A stretch of 64,000 nt of DNA from Anarhynchus alexandrinus (taxonomy: Eukaryota > Chordata > Aves > Charadriiformes > Charadriidae), in contig VUYV01000042.1 of assembly GCA_008711295.1 (NCBI GenBank), positions 612,719-676,718 of the forward strand, written 5' to 3'. Position 1 is the stretch's first letter; each line of letters opens with the position of its first letter. The position numbers were made by a program, and so were the translations under genes. The notes below the pieces were generated by a model that worked only from the letters and a program-made list of their open reading frames with translations, did no database searches and had not been told where the DNA came from. Below, piece by piece: positions 53,363-63,551 of the stretch.

Positions 53363-56300
53363 GATTACATAAAAATATGCTGGACTCAGCAATATAAGAC
53401 AGTTTAGGTAGTACGCAATTTAGAGCAGTAATTGCAGTTGTGTGAATTTTCTGCAGTGAAGATGAGGCAAATAAGTCTTGTAATGGTTAAACATAAAATA
53501 GTCTGCTTCGTAGTTTCATGAATGGCAAAGATAAATCATGAAGACAACTAGAAATAAGAAAAGCTGTTGGCATGGAAACATAACAGTTAAAAATTTCTCA
53601 TGCTTTCTCAAAACATCAAATTTTGATAACTAGGTTGGATTCCCTGCTCCTCATAGTAAACTATTTGGTGAAACAAGTGCTGGCATGAATCTTTGACAAC
53701 ACATCATCTTCAGTGGTTGAGCAAAGCCATATGTCTACATTGCACTGTAGTAAAAGAACAGAAGTTTCTCAAATTCCTTGGACAGCAGAGTGGGGGAAAA
53801 ACATCAACATTATCATACAGCACTCAGATTTTGGACACCCTGTCATTTTTGACAAAGGTATTGCTTGGGTTTTAGAGAAGCTCATCTAGCCTTACAGCGC
53901 TCAAACATAAGTTAAATTCAGCCCCTCTTTTGCATACAGAATAACGACCATTTAAATACTTTTCACTCTAATGTTCACAGCAGTGCAAATTTCTGTTACT
54001 CACACTTTTTCCTAAAAGGCAGTTATTGTATGAACTGTGGCCCCGACTAATTGGGAAAAAACGAAGTATTCCAACACCTGCACATCTGGATGTGTCTGTA
54101 CTTAGTTATTTCAAGAGGAAAAAGAAATAGGAAGACATTCCAAATAGGCTGCCAGCACTGTTACAAATTGACTTCTGCTTAGCTCATCTATTCCATCTGC
54201 TCCCAGTGCTCTCTAGGGTTGGCTCAAACGAATGGAGGGTCCTCTATGAAATTGGCCAGAGAAGCATGCTTGCAAGAAGGACAATATTCTCCCATCAAAT
54301 CTTTTCTGAACAGCTGCCATCGCAAAATGGAAATAGTACAACGATTCAGATGAGGTCTGGTAATGAACATACCTATAACATACACACACATTTTCTCCGG
54401 CATAATTCTAATCATCTCCAGAATCATCTACAGGATGAAGCAGCTTGAACTGGAGACCAGTTAACTTTAAATTAGGAGATAGCCATTTCATTTTCTCTTC
54501 TCCTTCTTAGAAGAAAGCAACAATGGTCTTGATGGAGAAGAGGAGAGGCTTCTGCCACTATAGATTTGGCAGAACTACTAAGGAATTACACATTATTTTA
54601 ATTTTTAAAGATGGGAAGAAACTATCGGAATTTTCACTATAGGTAATTTCTGATTGAGTCCCGCTGGGTTTGCAGAGGTAGAAATATCTCCAGAACCTCA
54701 ACATTTTATGCTAATTCACAACAAGGGAAAAACAGTCTGATAAAGTACAAATATACTAAAACCCCTTCAAGTCTGTTGCTGAAGAGCGATTCTTAAAATG
54801 CCTTATGCCTTCAGAGTCAAGGACATCTTTTTTTTTCTTTTTTTTTTCTTTTGCAAAGCCCAATGTACATCATGCAGGAGTATTTTATTTTATGACAACT
54901 GATTCTCATATGAAGAAAAGATTGGGTCAAGCCCCAAGCCTGGCTGCTGTATTTAAAATTGGGGAAACAGATTTCAAGTATACTCCAAAACTGGGGGGTC
55001 CTTTTGCTATGCAGTAGATCTCTGTGTGAAGGACCTAAGTGTTGAAGGCAATATTTCTCATCGCTATCTTTCCCCAAGGCTAGCATCATGAACAGTACCA
55101 TGATACTGTAATTGAACAGTAGAAAAATAAATGATACTATCCGAATCCCTAAGAGAGGAGCTGCAACCAATCATTGTCGTTGGAAGAGATGGAAAGTAAC
55201 TGCTGCACTTAAATGTGAATGACACTAGAACAGTACTTTTCTTTCCAACACAAGGTTCATGTATTGTCACACTTACAATTAATTATAATAGAAATCTATG
55301 GAAAAACTGCTTAGTAATTCGTATATCCTAATCTGTGATCACATCAAAAAGTTAGATCAGAAAAAATATCTTCAGGCTTCCTTGGAATTTTATTCTCTTC
55401 TTCAAATGCACATGTAACTCAATAAATAGAAGTAATATATGCATCATATTATTAAGAGAAAATAGACTCTTCAGTAGTTTCAGCAGATGTTACTCCAGGA
55501 AGGAAGGATCATTTTTGCTAGCTTGGCTGCTTAACATTTAAATGTAATGTTCCTGAAATGTATCTTGTCTTTATGAAGAAATAAAATACCAGTAGAGCAA
55601 TGTAAAAGTGTACTAAACAGCATGGGAATAAGATTAAAATGACTGTCAAAATATCTTTTTTTAAAATGTTTATTCTACATAGCCATCTAGCTTAACTCTT
55701 TAGAAACTGAACAATAAGAATCTAGGATGTTGGAATTTATCATCCGTATTTGGAAAGACTGACAGATTGGAGCATTTGTCTTTCTCTCAAAAGAAAACTC
55801 ATTTGATTAGACAATTAGTTGGGTGAACCATCAGCTGAAGTTTTGACCTGTAATATAATTAAAGAACACTGCAAAAGATGGATATTACCTAATCTTGCTG
55901 CATGAATAAAATGTAAGCTGACATACAGGACATTCAGCTGATACCTGCATTAGCCACCACTTCACAGTTTTCCAGGGATAAATGGTTAAGCCACAGTGAT
56001 CACTGCACTAAACACGTGCAAGCCTAGGGGAAAAAAAAAATCAAAATAGATAAAATTTAAAACAAACTAAATATAATTAGGTCCTTTAAAAATTTTGATG
56101 CCAAAAAGGACTGTCTTGGTACATAACAGAAGACAACTCACCAAGAACTTGTTTGTTGTCAAAGCTTAAAAATAAGTAAGTAACCAGAGAGAGGTCGAGG
56201 TTTACTATTGGCAGAAGAATGCAGAGCCCTGCTGCAATATGTGACGTTGCATCCATCTTTCTGTACTAGTACTGAATTTTGCTCACCCGGTTAGTACTGC

Positions 56301-58644
56301 TGTTAGGTATCAGTATGAAAACTAAGATGAAAAAAACATTTTTAGAAGGGAAAGCATCAAGAAGCTCAATTCACGTTCCAACAGAAAAATTAGGGAAACA
56401 GCCAGATTGGGGCAAGTTGTCCAGAACATACACCGTGTAGCTGAAGAGTATTGTCTATTACAAGGCTTTTAATAAAAAATGCCATTCTAACATGGCTTTA
56501 CTGAAAACTTCACTATTACTATGTTTCCTTCTTGCGATGATGATAAACAAAATTTACTGCCTGTTTAAACTGTATGTTAGCAGGCTAATACAGCAACAAT
56601 GATAACTGCTTAGAAACACGTGATTCTGAAAGTGGGACATACGAGTGAAAGCTTCTGCTTCTCATATGTTTGCAAAACAAGCTTCAGGGCCCAAATATAG
56701 AAAAGTAAGGTAGGGAGGTCTGAACATATGTGCTCTGGGAATGTTTAGAAAAAAGGATATGTCACATGAATGAATTGCAAGATGGTTTACCCCAAGAGAA
56801 AGTAGACAAGTTCACACAACTCTTTGTGTCATTTAATTCTCTTGGTTGCCAGCAGGAGAACTATCACATTCCTTTAACTTCATTTTCACCAAAATTCTTT
56901 ATTCACTTTTTTCTACAAAATAAAAGTTTCAAAAAAGCAAAAAAAATATGAATGGGCATCTGAAAGGAAACAACTAACCTTTTTTTCAGAAAAAAAACTG
57001 AGCAAGGGACTAGGGGAAGACATTCCACTAAAAAAAAAGGACTATGCTGTTAAATGGCATTTCAAGTTCTAGCCTAATCCAAAAGAGACCACAAGCAATC
57101 TGTTTCCAGAATCTTTATTGTGTTCTATGAAAATCTTTCTGTAAATAAACCTGCCTAAATTATTTAGATTAGCTTGACAGATTAAAGTTCTGTTTTCACG
57201 GGATCTCATATAAAGCTTTTACCAGCAAGTGCTCACTTCTGGGACAACATTTCAGAAAATCTCCACATAAAAACCTTTAGTACTAAATACATAATCTTCC
57301 TGACAAAAACATCCTCTATCCGCCTTCTGCCTCCGTTCTTCTTAGAAACAGAAAAAAAAAAAAAAAGTTTAAGGAAGCTCTTCTCATCTGCTAAGATTAT
57401 AGTTGCTACTATTAATATTTCCTTAAGATTTTTATTTTTAACAATAATTAATTTACTAGCAAAAGATGAAAGACGTGAAAATTTGCACATGATTGTATGG
57501 AAGTGTTTAGAAGGTATAACAAAATGCATAAGAAATCTATATAAAGTACATATCTTAAAATAGAAGAAAAACTGGAGAAGTCCTGAATTACTGACTCTAT
57601 TTTTCCCCAAGTCTTTTTGAGGCAGAGTTCTCACTGGGGCATGTTGAACTGTGCACCAGAATCAGAACAAGGTGACCTAATTTTATGTTATGCTGAATAA
57701 TGTGTGATTTCAGAAAAAGTCACTTAATTTCTTACAACTTCAATTTTCACCTTTAAATAATAAGGGCAATATTTTTTACATTATCAAAAGATGCTTCAGA
57801 GAAGTGAAATACATATTATTTCTCTCCTAAGTTTTATGTTTTATGCTTCAACTACCTCATCATGGAAAAGGAAAGCCACAATCAATTCCTTGATGAAATA
57901 TGTGCTGTATTTTGCTACATATTGGCAACTGAATAAAACACTGCTATTGCCCTCTCCTGCTTCTTCTTCTCTTACCTCCCATGAAGGACCAGTTGGATGT
58001 CAGAGAAAATCACATTTATCTGACATCTTTGAAGTTAGAAGCATGATGAGAAAATGAGAAGTATCCTATCCAAAGGGAAGGAAAAAGGCATTAGGATATG
58101 TCTAATGGTGAAGCATGAGGACAGAGGGTTGCTAAAGCTACATAGGTAGCAGCAGAAGCAGAGGTATCACAAAGAAGAGTTATTGAATTATTTTGGTTCA
58201 ATGATCTAATACAAAAACCTTGCTAACGGATAAAAATACGAACTCCAAGCTGTAAATACAGGTGGTATCCATGTTATAATTTGAATGTCATTATCTTCTT
58301 TTTTCAACTCTAAAAATAAATATCCAACAATAAATACAAAACTAACAAAAATTGTTGCCCCACTGTTCCAGAAAGATGGTTTTATGACAACATTCAGGTT
58401 TCATGATCCAAAATTAACTGCTGACTTAGAAGCAGCTTGTATTCAGTATTCACCCCTGTCTGGCTCTTTTATGTATTTGTGCTTCTTAGAATACAATATT
58501 TCTGGACCATCACAGTGAATTCCTTTATCCAAAACCCTGCATTCATATTCTCCCGTCCTAAGACTTCTCTGAGAATGGCTATATCAAACAAGATTGATCA
58601 TTGTCAAGAAAACATAATTTGATAGAGAATTACAAAATGCTTAG

Positions 58645-59206
58645 CTGGATTCTGCTTTGGGAGCTTCTGGATCGTCTGGGGACAGGGTCCAGGATCATCA
58701 GGGGACTCCTGGGAACCCTCTGAGAAATGTGAGGGTACCTACTGCTGCCAGGTAAGGACACAGTAAGGGTAGCCACACCAGGTGTGAGCCTGAGAAAGCT
58801 CTAGCAGCTTCTAACAAACTGAATCAGCTACCTGTGACCCAAGACTACCTGCAGCCTTTGTTACAGGTGCCCCACAGGTTAGGGAGGGTCAGGGACCCTT
58901 TTAGCTGGTGCTAGGGAGAGGCCAGGGCTGAACTACAGCTCCCAGAGTGTAGCTGACAGATGCAGGAGCACAAAGAAGGGGCCTCATCTCAGTTCAGACC
59001 AGCGTAAGTGTTTTCAGGTACAGTAGCGATGTGCCATAGAGCACATTCCCCAGCAGGTGTTGGAGCAGCTGTCCCTGCCAGGGCAGAGGCTTCAACCCAG
59101 GCAGAGCTTCAGATGGGGGGTGCAGCCCTGCGGGGCCTCTCCCTGAGGCTGGAGAGATGGTCCCCTTTCCCAAGGAGATGTGCAGTTGTTGAAGAGCTGT
59201 GTTGAC
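58645..59206 (+). promoter_or_regulatory. GC-rich 5' leader of the CR1-type LINE
   Basis: The base composition jumps from AT-rich to GC-rich near 58,645 and stays so into ORF1. In LINEs of this clade the 5' untranslated region carries an internal promoter, so this is where one would look for it. There is no TATA box that I would trust. A forward frame at 59,008-59,205 (65 codons) lies in it; it may be leader or the start of ORF1, and has no clear domain. Recognition as leader rests on position next to ORF1, not on matching a consensus. Confidence 0.6.
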
Positions 59207-60430
59207 AAATGGAGGAGTTATGGGAGGATGAGAAAGAGAGATGGACAGGATCTTCTCAGAGACCCTACAGCTTCAGAGCCCTGAACCTCAACTGCAGTGG
59301 AGACACAGGCAGAGCCTGTCTCTATCAGAACCACCAGTAGAAACACTGAGGAAGGCAAAGGCTGGAAGCTGGTGACTTTTGGCACCAAGAAGAGGGCTTC
59401 TGCTCCACCTGAAAGCTTGCAACTATGCAACAGGTTCATTGCCCTTAAAGCTGAGGAGAAGCTGGATGTTCTTTCAAGTGAAGCACCTGGGCTGACTGAC
59501 TCTGAGCCACACAGGAGCACCAGGAGAAAGTGGTAGTGGTGACTTCCTCCTGCAGGGGACAGAGGCCCACAACTGTTGACCTGACCTGTCACCTGAAGAA
59601 GTTTGCTGCTTGCTGGAGTCCTAGATCAGGGATGCTGGGGGAAGACTGCCAAAACTTGTCCGAGCCTCTTATGACTATTTTCCCTTGTTGTTCTTCCATG
59701 TGGACATTAATGAGTGGTGATGCCAGGGGCAACCTGGAGAGTATCAAAAGTGACTACAGAGCACTGGGAGTAATAGTCAGGGCCATGATGGTCCAGGTGG
59801 TATTCTCAATCCTGCTGGTGAGGGGAATGGATGGGTGGAGGATGGCACTGATACTGCATGTCAAAAATTGGTTGCACAGCTGCTGTCAGAAACAGGATTT
59901 TGGCTTGTATGACCAGTGGACCCTGTTAGAGGATCAATGGCTGTCCCACCACAAAGTGGGACAAAAGTATCTCTGCCAGTGGTATTGCTGACCTTGTAAT
60001 CATAGAATCATAGAATGGTTTAGGTTGGAAAGGACCTTGAAGATCATCGAGTTCCAACCCCCCTGCCATAGGCAGGGACACCTCCCACTAGACCAGGTTG
60101 CCCAAGGCCACGTCCAGCCTGGCCTTGAACACCTCCAGGGATGGGGCCTCAACAACCTCTCGGGGCAACCTGTTCCAGTGCCTTACCACCCTCAAAGTGA
60201 AAAACTTCTTCCTAATGTTCAATCTAAACCTGCCCTCTTCCAGTTTGAAGCCATTCCCCCTCGTCCTGTCACTACATGCCCTAGTAAAAAGTCCTTCCCC
60301 AGCTCTCCTGTAGGCCCCCTTTAGGTACTGGAAGGCCGCAATAAGATCTCCCCGGAGCCTTCTCTTCTCCAGGCTGAACAGCCCGAACTCTTTCAGCCTC
60401 TCCTCATAGGAGAAGGGCTTTACACTAGTG
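59207..60430 (+). pseudogene. CR1 ORF1 (SGNH-hydrolase type), broken and interrupted
   Basis: CR1 ORF1 proteins bind RNA and carry an SGNH/GDSL-esterase-like domain. The first piece (59,297-59,536, frame 2) shows the linker words GTKKRASAPPESLQL and DVLSSEAPGLTDSEPHRST, then a stop. The hydrolase core follows in scattered frames. The Gly-Asp-Ser nucleophile block reads GGT-GAC-TTC (59,538-59,546), so the catalytic Ser has become Phe. Stops occur soon after in that frame, and the HVGTND-type block is changed to HVDINE. A later piece in frame 1 reads GNLESIKSDYRALG and VQVVFS (about 59,730-59,810). The end of the domain, GIADLV (59,981-59,998), is cut by a reverse CR1 and resumes as RRAL at 60,411. 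No functional protein is possible. Confidence 0.85.
59999..60410 (-). mobile_element. CR1 LINE 3' fragment nested inside the larger LINE
   Basis: The left side starts with two reverse-oriented TCATAGAA units; the right side ends in ORF2 C-terminal sequence at CTCCTCATAGG. Removing these 412 bases joins CTTGTA to AGAAGGGCTTTA and restores the reading Leu-Val-Arg-Arg-Ala-Leu expected at the end of ORF1. The insertion joint can thus be placed almost to the base. No target-site duplication is needed, as is usual for CR1. The forward frames at 60,025-60,324 and 60,098-60,313 are antisense shadows. Confidence 0.95.
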
Positions 60431-60684
60431 TGTCAAATCAGGACAACTAGGAACGATGTGGGAGGGAGAGACTTTCCAACACCCCTGTGAGGGAGTGATG
60501 GACAGAGTTGACAAGTAAAGGACCTGATGTACTAGGAATGCAAGGGAACACAAAATCAACAGAGTAAGCCTTCAGTGAGGTTACCTCATGCACTTGCAAG
60601 GGAGCACCTGCAAGGCACCATTATGGGGAATCTCCCCAAACCCATTCTGGGAAATCGGCATGCTGGGGTGTCTCTCTGAAGCGC
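60431..60684 (+). mobile_element. Spacer between ORF1 and ORF2 of the CR1-type LINE
   Basis: This lies between the restored end of ORF1 and the first endonuclease motif. It has no long frame. Its GC content matches the LINE and not the surroundings. The last part (about 60,625-60,670) reads toward the ORF2 start but is interrupted by a stop (TGA near 60,678). Confidence 0.6.
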
Positions 60685-61725
60685 CTTTACACTAATGCAC
60701 GCAGCATGGGGAATAAACATGAGGAATCAGAGGTCCATGTGTAGTTGCAGGGCTGCGATCTTGTTTGGATCGCAGAGATGTGGTGGGATGATGACTCATA
60801 TGACTGGAGTGCTGCAGTGGAGGGATACGGGCTCCGTAGGAAGGCCACGCTGGAGATGAGGTGGAATTGCACTCCAGCTGCTATATCACAAAGACCTCTT
60901 CCTGGGGATGGATGATGGGCCAACTGAGAGCTTATGGGTAAGGCTTAAAAAGCAAAGCAATATTGGTGATATTGTAATGGATGCCTGTTGTGGGCTGCCT
61001 GTAGAAAGAACAATTGAATGAGGCCTTCTACAGAGAGCTGAAATAGCTTCATGTTTGCAGGCCCTGGTCCTCATGGGGCACTTCAACCACCCTGAAATCT
61101 GCTGGAGGGCATAAGCAACCCAGGAGGTTCCTGGACAGCATTAATGACAACTTCCTTACACAAATGATAGAGAAGCCAATGAGGAGAGGTGTTTGGCTAA
61201 ATCTCATACTCACAAACAAGGAAGGGCTCACTGGGGATGTGAAGGTCAAAGGCAGTCTTGGCTGTCCTGACCATGAGATGGAGTCCAGGACCCTGAGAGG
61301 AGGGAACAGGCCAAAAAGCAAGATCATAACACTGGACTTGAGGAGAACAGACTTTAGCCTCTTTAAAGATCTACCTTAAATATGCCCATGGAATAAGGCC
61401 CTGGTGGGAAGAGGTGAGCCTGAAGAAGCTGCTTGATATTCAAGAATATCCCCCAAGGACAGCCCATCCCAACAAGCAGGGAATTGGGCAAAAAGCTAGG
61501 AGGCCTGCGTGGATGAACAAGGAGCTCCTGGCAAAACTTGAACACAAAAAGGTAGAACACACAAGGTGTAAGTAGAAACAGGTAAGATAAAGATGCTGTC
61601 TGAGCATGCAGAGATGCAGTTAGGAAAGTCAACCTGGAGTTGAGTGTGGCAAAGGATGACAAAGACAACAAAAAAGGCTTCTACAAGTACAGAGGCGACA
61701 AATGAAAGACTAGGACAAATGTGGA
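60685..61725 (+). pseudogene. CR1 ORF2 endonuclease domain (APE type), broken
   Basis: This is the apurinic-endonuclease-like domain that nicks target DNA for reverse transcription. In order: LYTNARSMGNK (60,685 on), giving the start of the fold; WIAEMWWDDDSYDWS (about 60,767-60,811), where the metal-binding Glu (60,776-60,778) is kept; LMGHFNHPEICW (61,070-61,105), where the usual Asp of GDFN is His (CAC at 61,079-61,081); then LTNKEGLTGDVKVKGSLGC followed by PDHEM (61,266-61,280), where the usual Ser of SDH is Pro. In-frame stops and shifts occur between these blocks. The linker words RRPAWMNKELL and KKGFYKYRGDK lead to the deletion point near 61,725. Two catalytic motifs are damaged, so even an intact frame would probably not nick DNA. 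Confidence 0.9.
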
Positions 61726-61734
61726 CTATCCTGA

Positions 61735-62035
61735 GAGGCCTTGATAGGCTGGAGAAATGGGCTGACAGGAACCTCATGCAGCTCAACAAAGGGAAGTGCA
61801 AAGTCATTGCCCCTGGGGAGGAACAACCCCGTGAAACAGTACACACTGGGCACCAACCAGCTGGAAAGCAGCATGGCAGAAAAGGATCTGGGGGTCCTAG
61901 TGGAAAGCAATCTGAGCATGAGCCAGCAATGTGCCTTTGAGACAAAGACGAGCAACAGCCTCATGGGCTGCATTAGGATGAGTGTTGCCAGCAGGTCAAC
62001 AGGGGTGTTTCTACAAAACTGTTTAGCCCACACAC
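61735..62035 (+). pseudogene. CR1 ORF2, part downstream of the RT palm, truncated
   Basis: The words DRLEKWADRNLMQLNKGKCK, then (after a frame change) [20 protein letters not shown] and SMSQQCAFETK, belong to the region just after the FADD box in CR1 ORF2. The sequence before it is endonuclease linker, so motifs A, B and the FADD box are all missing. The frame breaks up after SVASRS near 62,000, and resemblance is lost by about 62,040, before the C-terminal region and the 3' untranslated end. The reverse frame at 61,710-62,033 is an antisense shadow. Confidence 0.88.
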
Positions 62036-62040
62036 ATTTG

Positions 62041-63551
62041 AGTTAGAATTAATTGCTACAGCATGATTTTCCAAGGAAGTTTGTTCTGTGCATGATAACC
62101 AAGTCAAGTTTTCTATTGAGAAAGTAAATGAAATAAATAACATAAAGTTCTTACATGCAAAGTAGAACATCAACAAGTCGATTTAAGGAGTTTTGTGTCA
62201 AAAGTCCTCCTTACCAGGTCAGGAAGCAATAATTTCAGTTGCGATACAAGACGAGGACCTTCAGATTAAGGTGGAGGAACTCGAGAACTTTACTTAAATC
62301 TGAAGCTGAAGTGCTCCTAAGAAAACTGGGACTTTATCAAATATGTCTAGTCAGGATAATTTTTGTGTCATAGAACATACATCCGTTCTGCAGTACGGTC
62401 ACTGAAGAACAGTAAACTACTTCAAATTAAGTACACAGAAGTAAACAAACAGAACGAAAAGTACTGATGCTGGACAACCAGGATAACACAGTTTATATAT
62501 GATATAATGTAACCTCTGAAGATGACAAATATTTTTGAGTATAAGTAAATGTTTTAAGATCTGGAATTGTTCTAGACATTTTATTAGTCAAAGCCAGTAC
62601 GTAGTCAGAAAAGCAGAGAAACAGCAGTATTTTAAAATGTGACTTAAGCCCTGGTGCTTCTGCAGGATAAACTGTGACCTGATGAAGAAAATGGAAACAA
62701 CAATACATAATGAGAATAGCAATTGTTCTTGTCCAAGTATTATATTTATTCATTTTCCTTCTGTTTATCATGAGATTGTGGTATGTACAAAGCGTTTTCT
62801 GAAGAGAGATGAAACAGAGACTGCATTCTGGAGTGTGGAGAGATATCATTATCTATTTACATTTATGAATATCTAAGATTTTATATTTTTAGATATCTAT
62901 AAATACATATGAACAAACAAAAATATGGAAAATTTCTGTTCAAGAAATTAAAAATCTCAGACAAGCACTCCCATTCTTAATGCTACAAATTTATGTTCCC
63001 TGTAGAAATCATAAATCAATGAATGCTTTTAAGACTGTGACTTTCACTGACCTAAAGTTTCAGTTGTAGAGCTAGGTGATTACAACAAAGTTAGCAATAA
63101 TTAGGGATGGTTGGAAGGAAGAGGAAGGCATTGTCTCTTCTTTTCAAAAATATTTCAAAATTTTAAATACTGTTCTTTATCAAATAATTTCAGTAGTGTA
63201 CATGGTAAAATAGAAAATATGTAAATACATTTTGTTATTCTGAAGTATGCAGTAGTGAGTCACTAACAGCTGTATTTCTTAAAACTGTCCCCATGCCTCG
63301 TTGTACCAAAGAAGGTAAGATTGCCATTAGTAGAGCCAATCTTCATAAAACTAATAAGAATGAAATGCCAATACATGTTACTACAGCCTTTGACATGATG
63401 CACAACAAAGACCTCTGCACAGCTTTAAACTATGCTGAGAGACAATGCAAACTGAAACTGCAGAGTAGTCTCCAAGTGTCCTAAGGTATGTCTCTGCCAG
63501 TAAGCTAAACAGGTTCATGGCACAGGCTCCAGTACTGCTCTGTAGCAAAGC
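62041..63551. other. AT-rich non-coding DNA
   Basis: Composition returns to AT-rich right after the LINE. No gene or named repeat is seen. The frames at 62,493-62,849 (reverse) and 63,293-63,484 (forward) have no recognisable domain. Two copies of the palindrome CAGTACTG (63,530-63,537 and 63,551-63,558) flank the left edge of the next CR1. Confidence 0.6.

Larger units (their letters stand above)
45032..58644. other. AT-rich non-coding DNA, no gene found
   Basis: No gene or named repeat is seen in 13.6 kb. Minor features are an (ATATC)3 repeat at 46,209-46,223, a (TG)8 microsatellite at 51,853-51,868, a 12-bp palindrome TTCGGTACCGAA at 49,238-49,249, a 10-bp perfect hairpin at 53,338-53,362, and a T-rich run at 54,829-54,852. 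The longest frames (54,817-55,170 and 57,233-57,634, both reverse) contain translated homopolymers and no domains. Confidence 0.6.
58645..62040 (+). mobile_element. CR1-type LINE keeping its 5' half, 3' end missing
   Basis: From 5' to 3' the element holds a GC-rich leader (about 58,645-59,206), remains of ORF1 (59,207 to about 60,425, split by an insertion), a spacer, the ORF2 endonuclease (about 60,685-61,330), a linker to about 61,725, and then, after an internal deletion, the post-palm part of ORF2 (61,735 to about 62,035). The 3' untranslated region and ATTCTATG tail are absent. Most CR1 copies are the reverse, with a 3' end and no 5' end, so this copy was once long and later lost sequence. 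A reverse-strand CR1 is nested at 59,999-60,410. The outer edges are judged by composition and are accurate to perhaps 20 bp on the left and 10-20 bp on the right. Confidence 0.9.

Noticed and set aside
54817..55170. 117-codon reverse ORF with hydrophobic start
   Set aside because: The hydrophobic segment and Lys-rich end both come from low-complexity sequence; no family recognised.
57233..57634. 133-codon reverse ORF
   Set aside because: Protein is largely Lys, Phe, Leu and Ile from AT-rich DNA, with a poly-Phe run from an A tract.
61577..61586. Splice-donor word CAGGTAAGA inside the LINE
   Set aside because: It lies in retroelement pseudogene sequence with no matching exon; a chance word.
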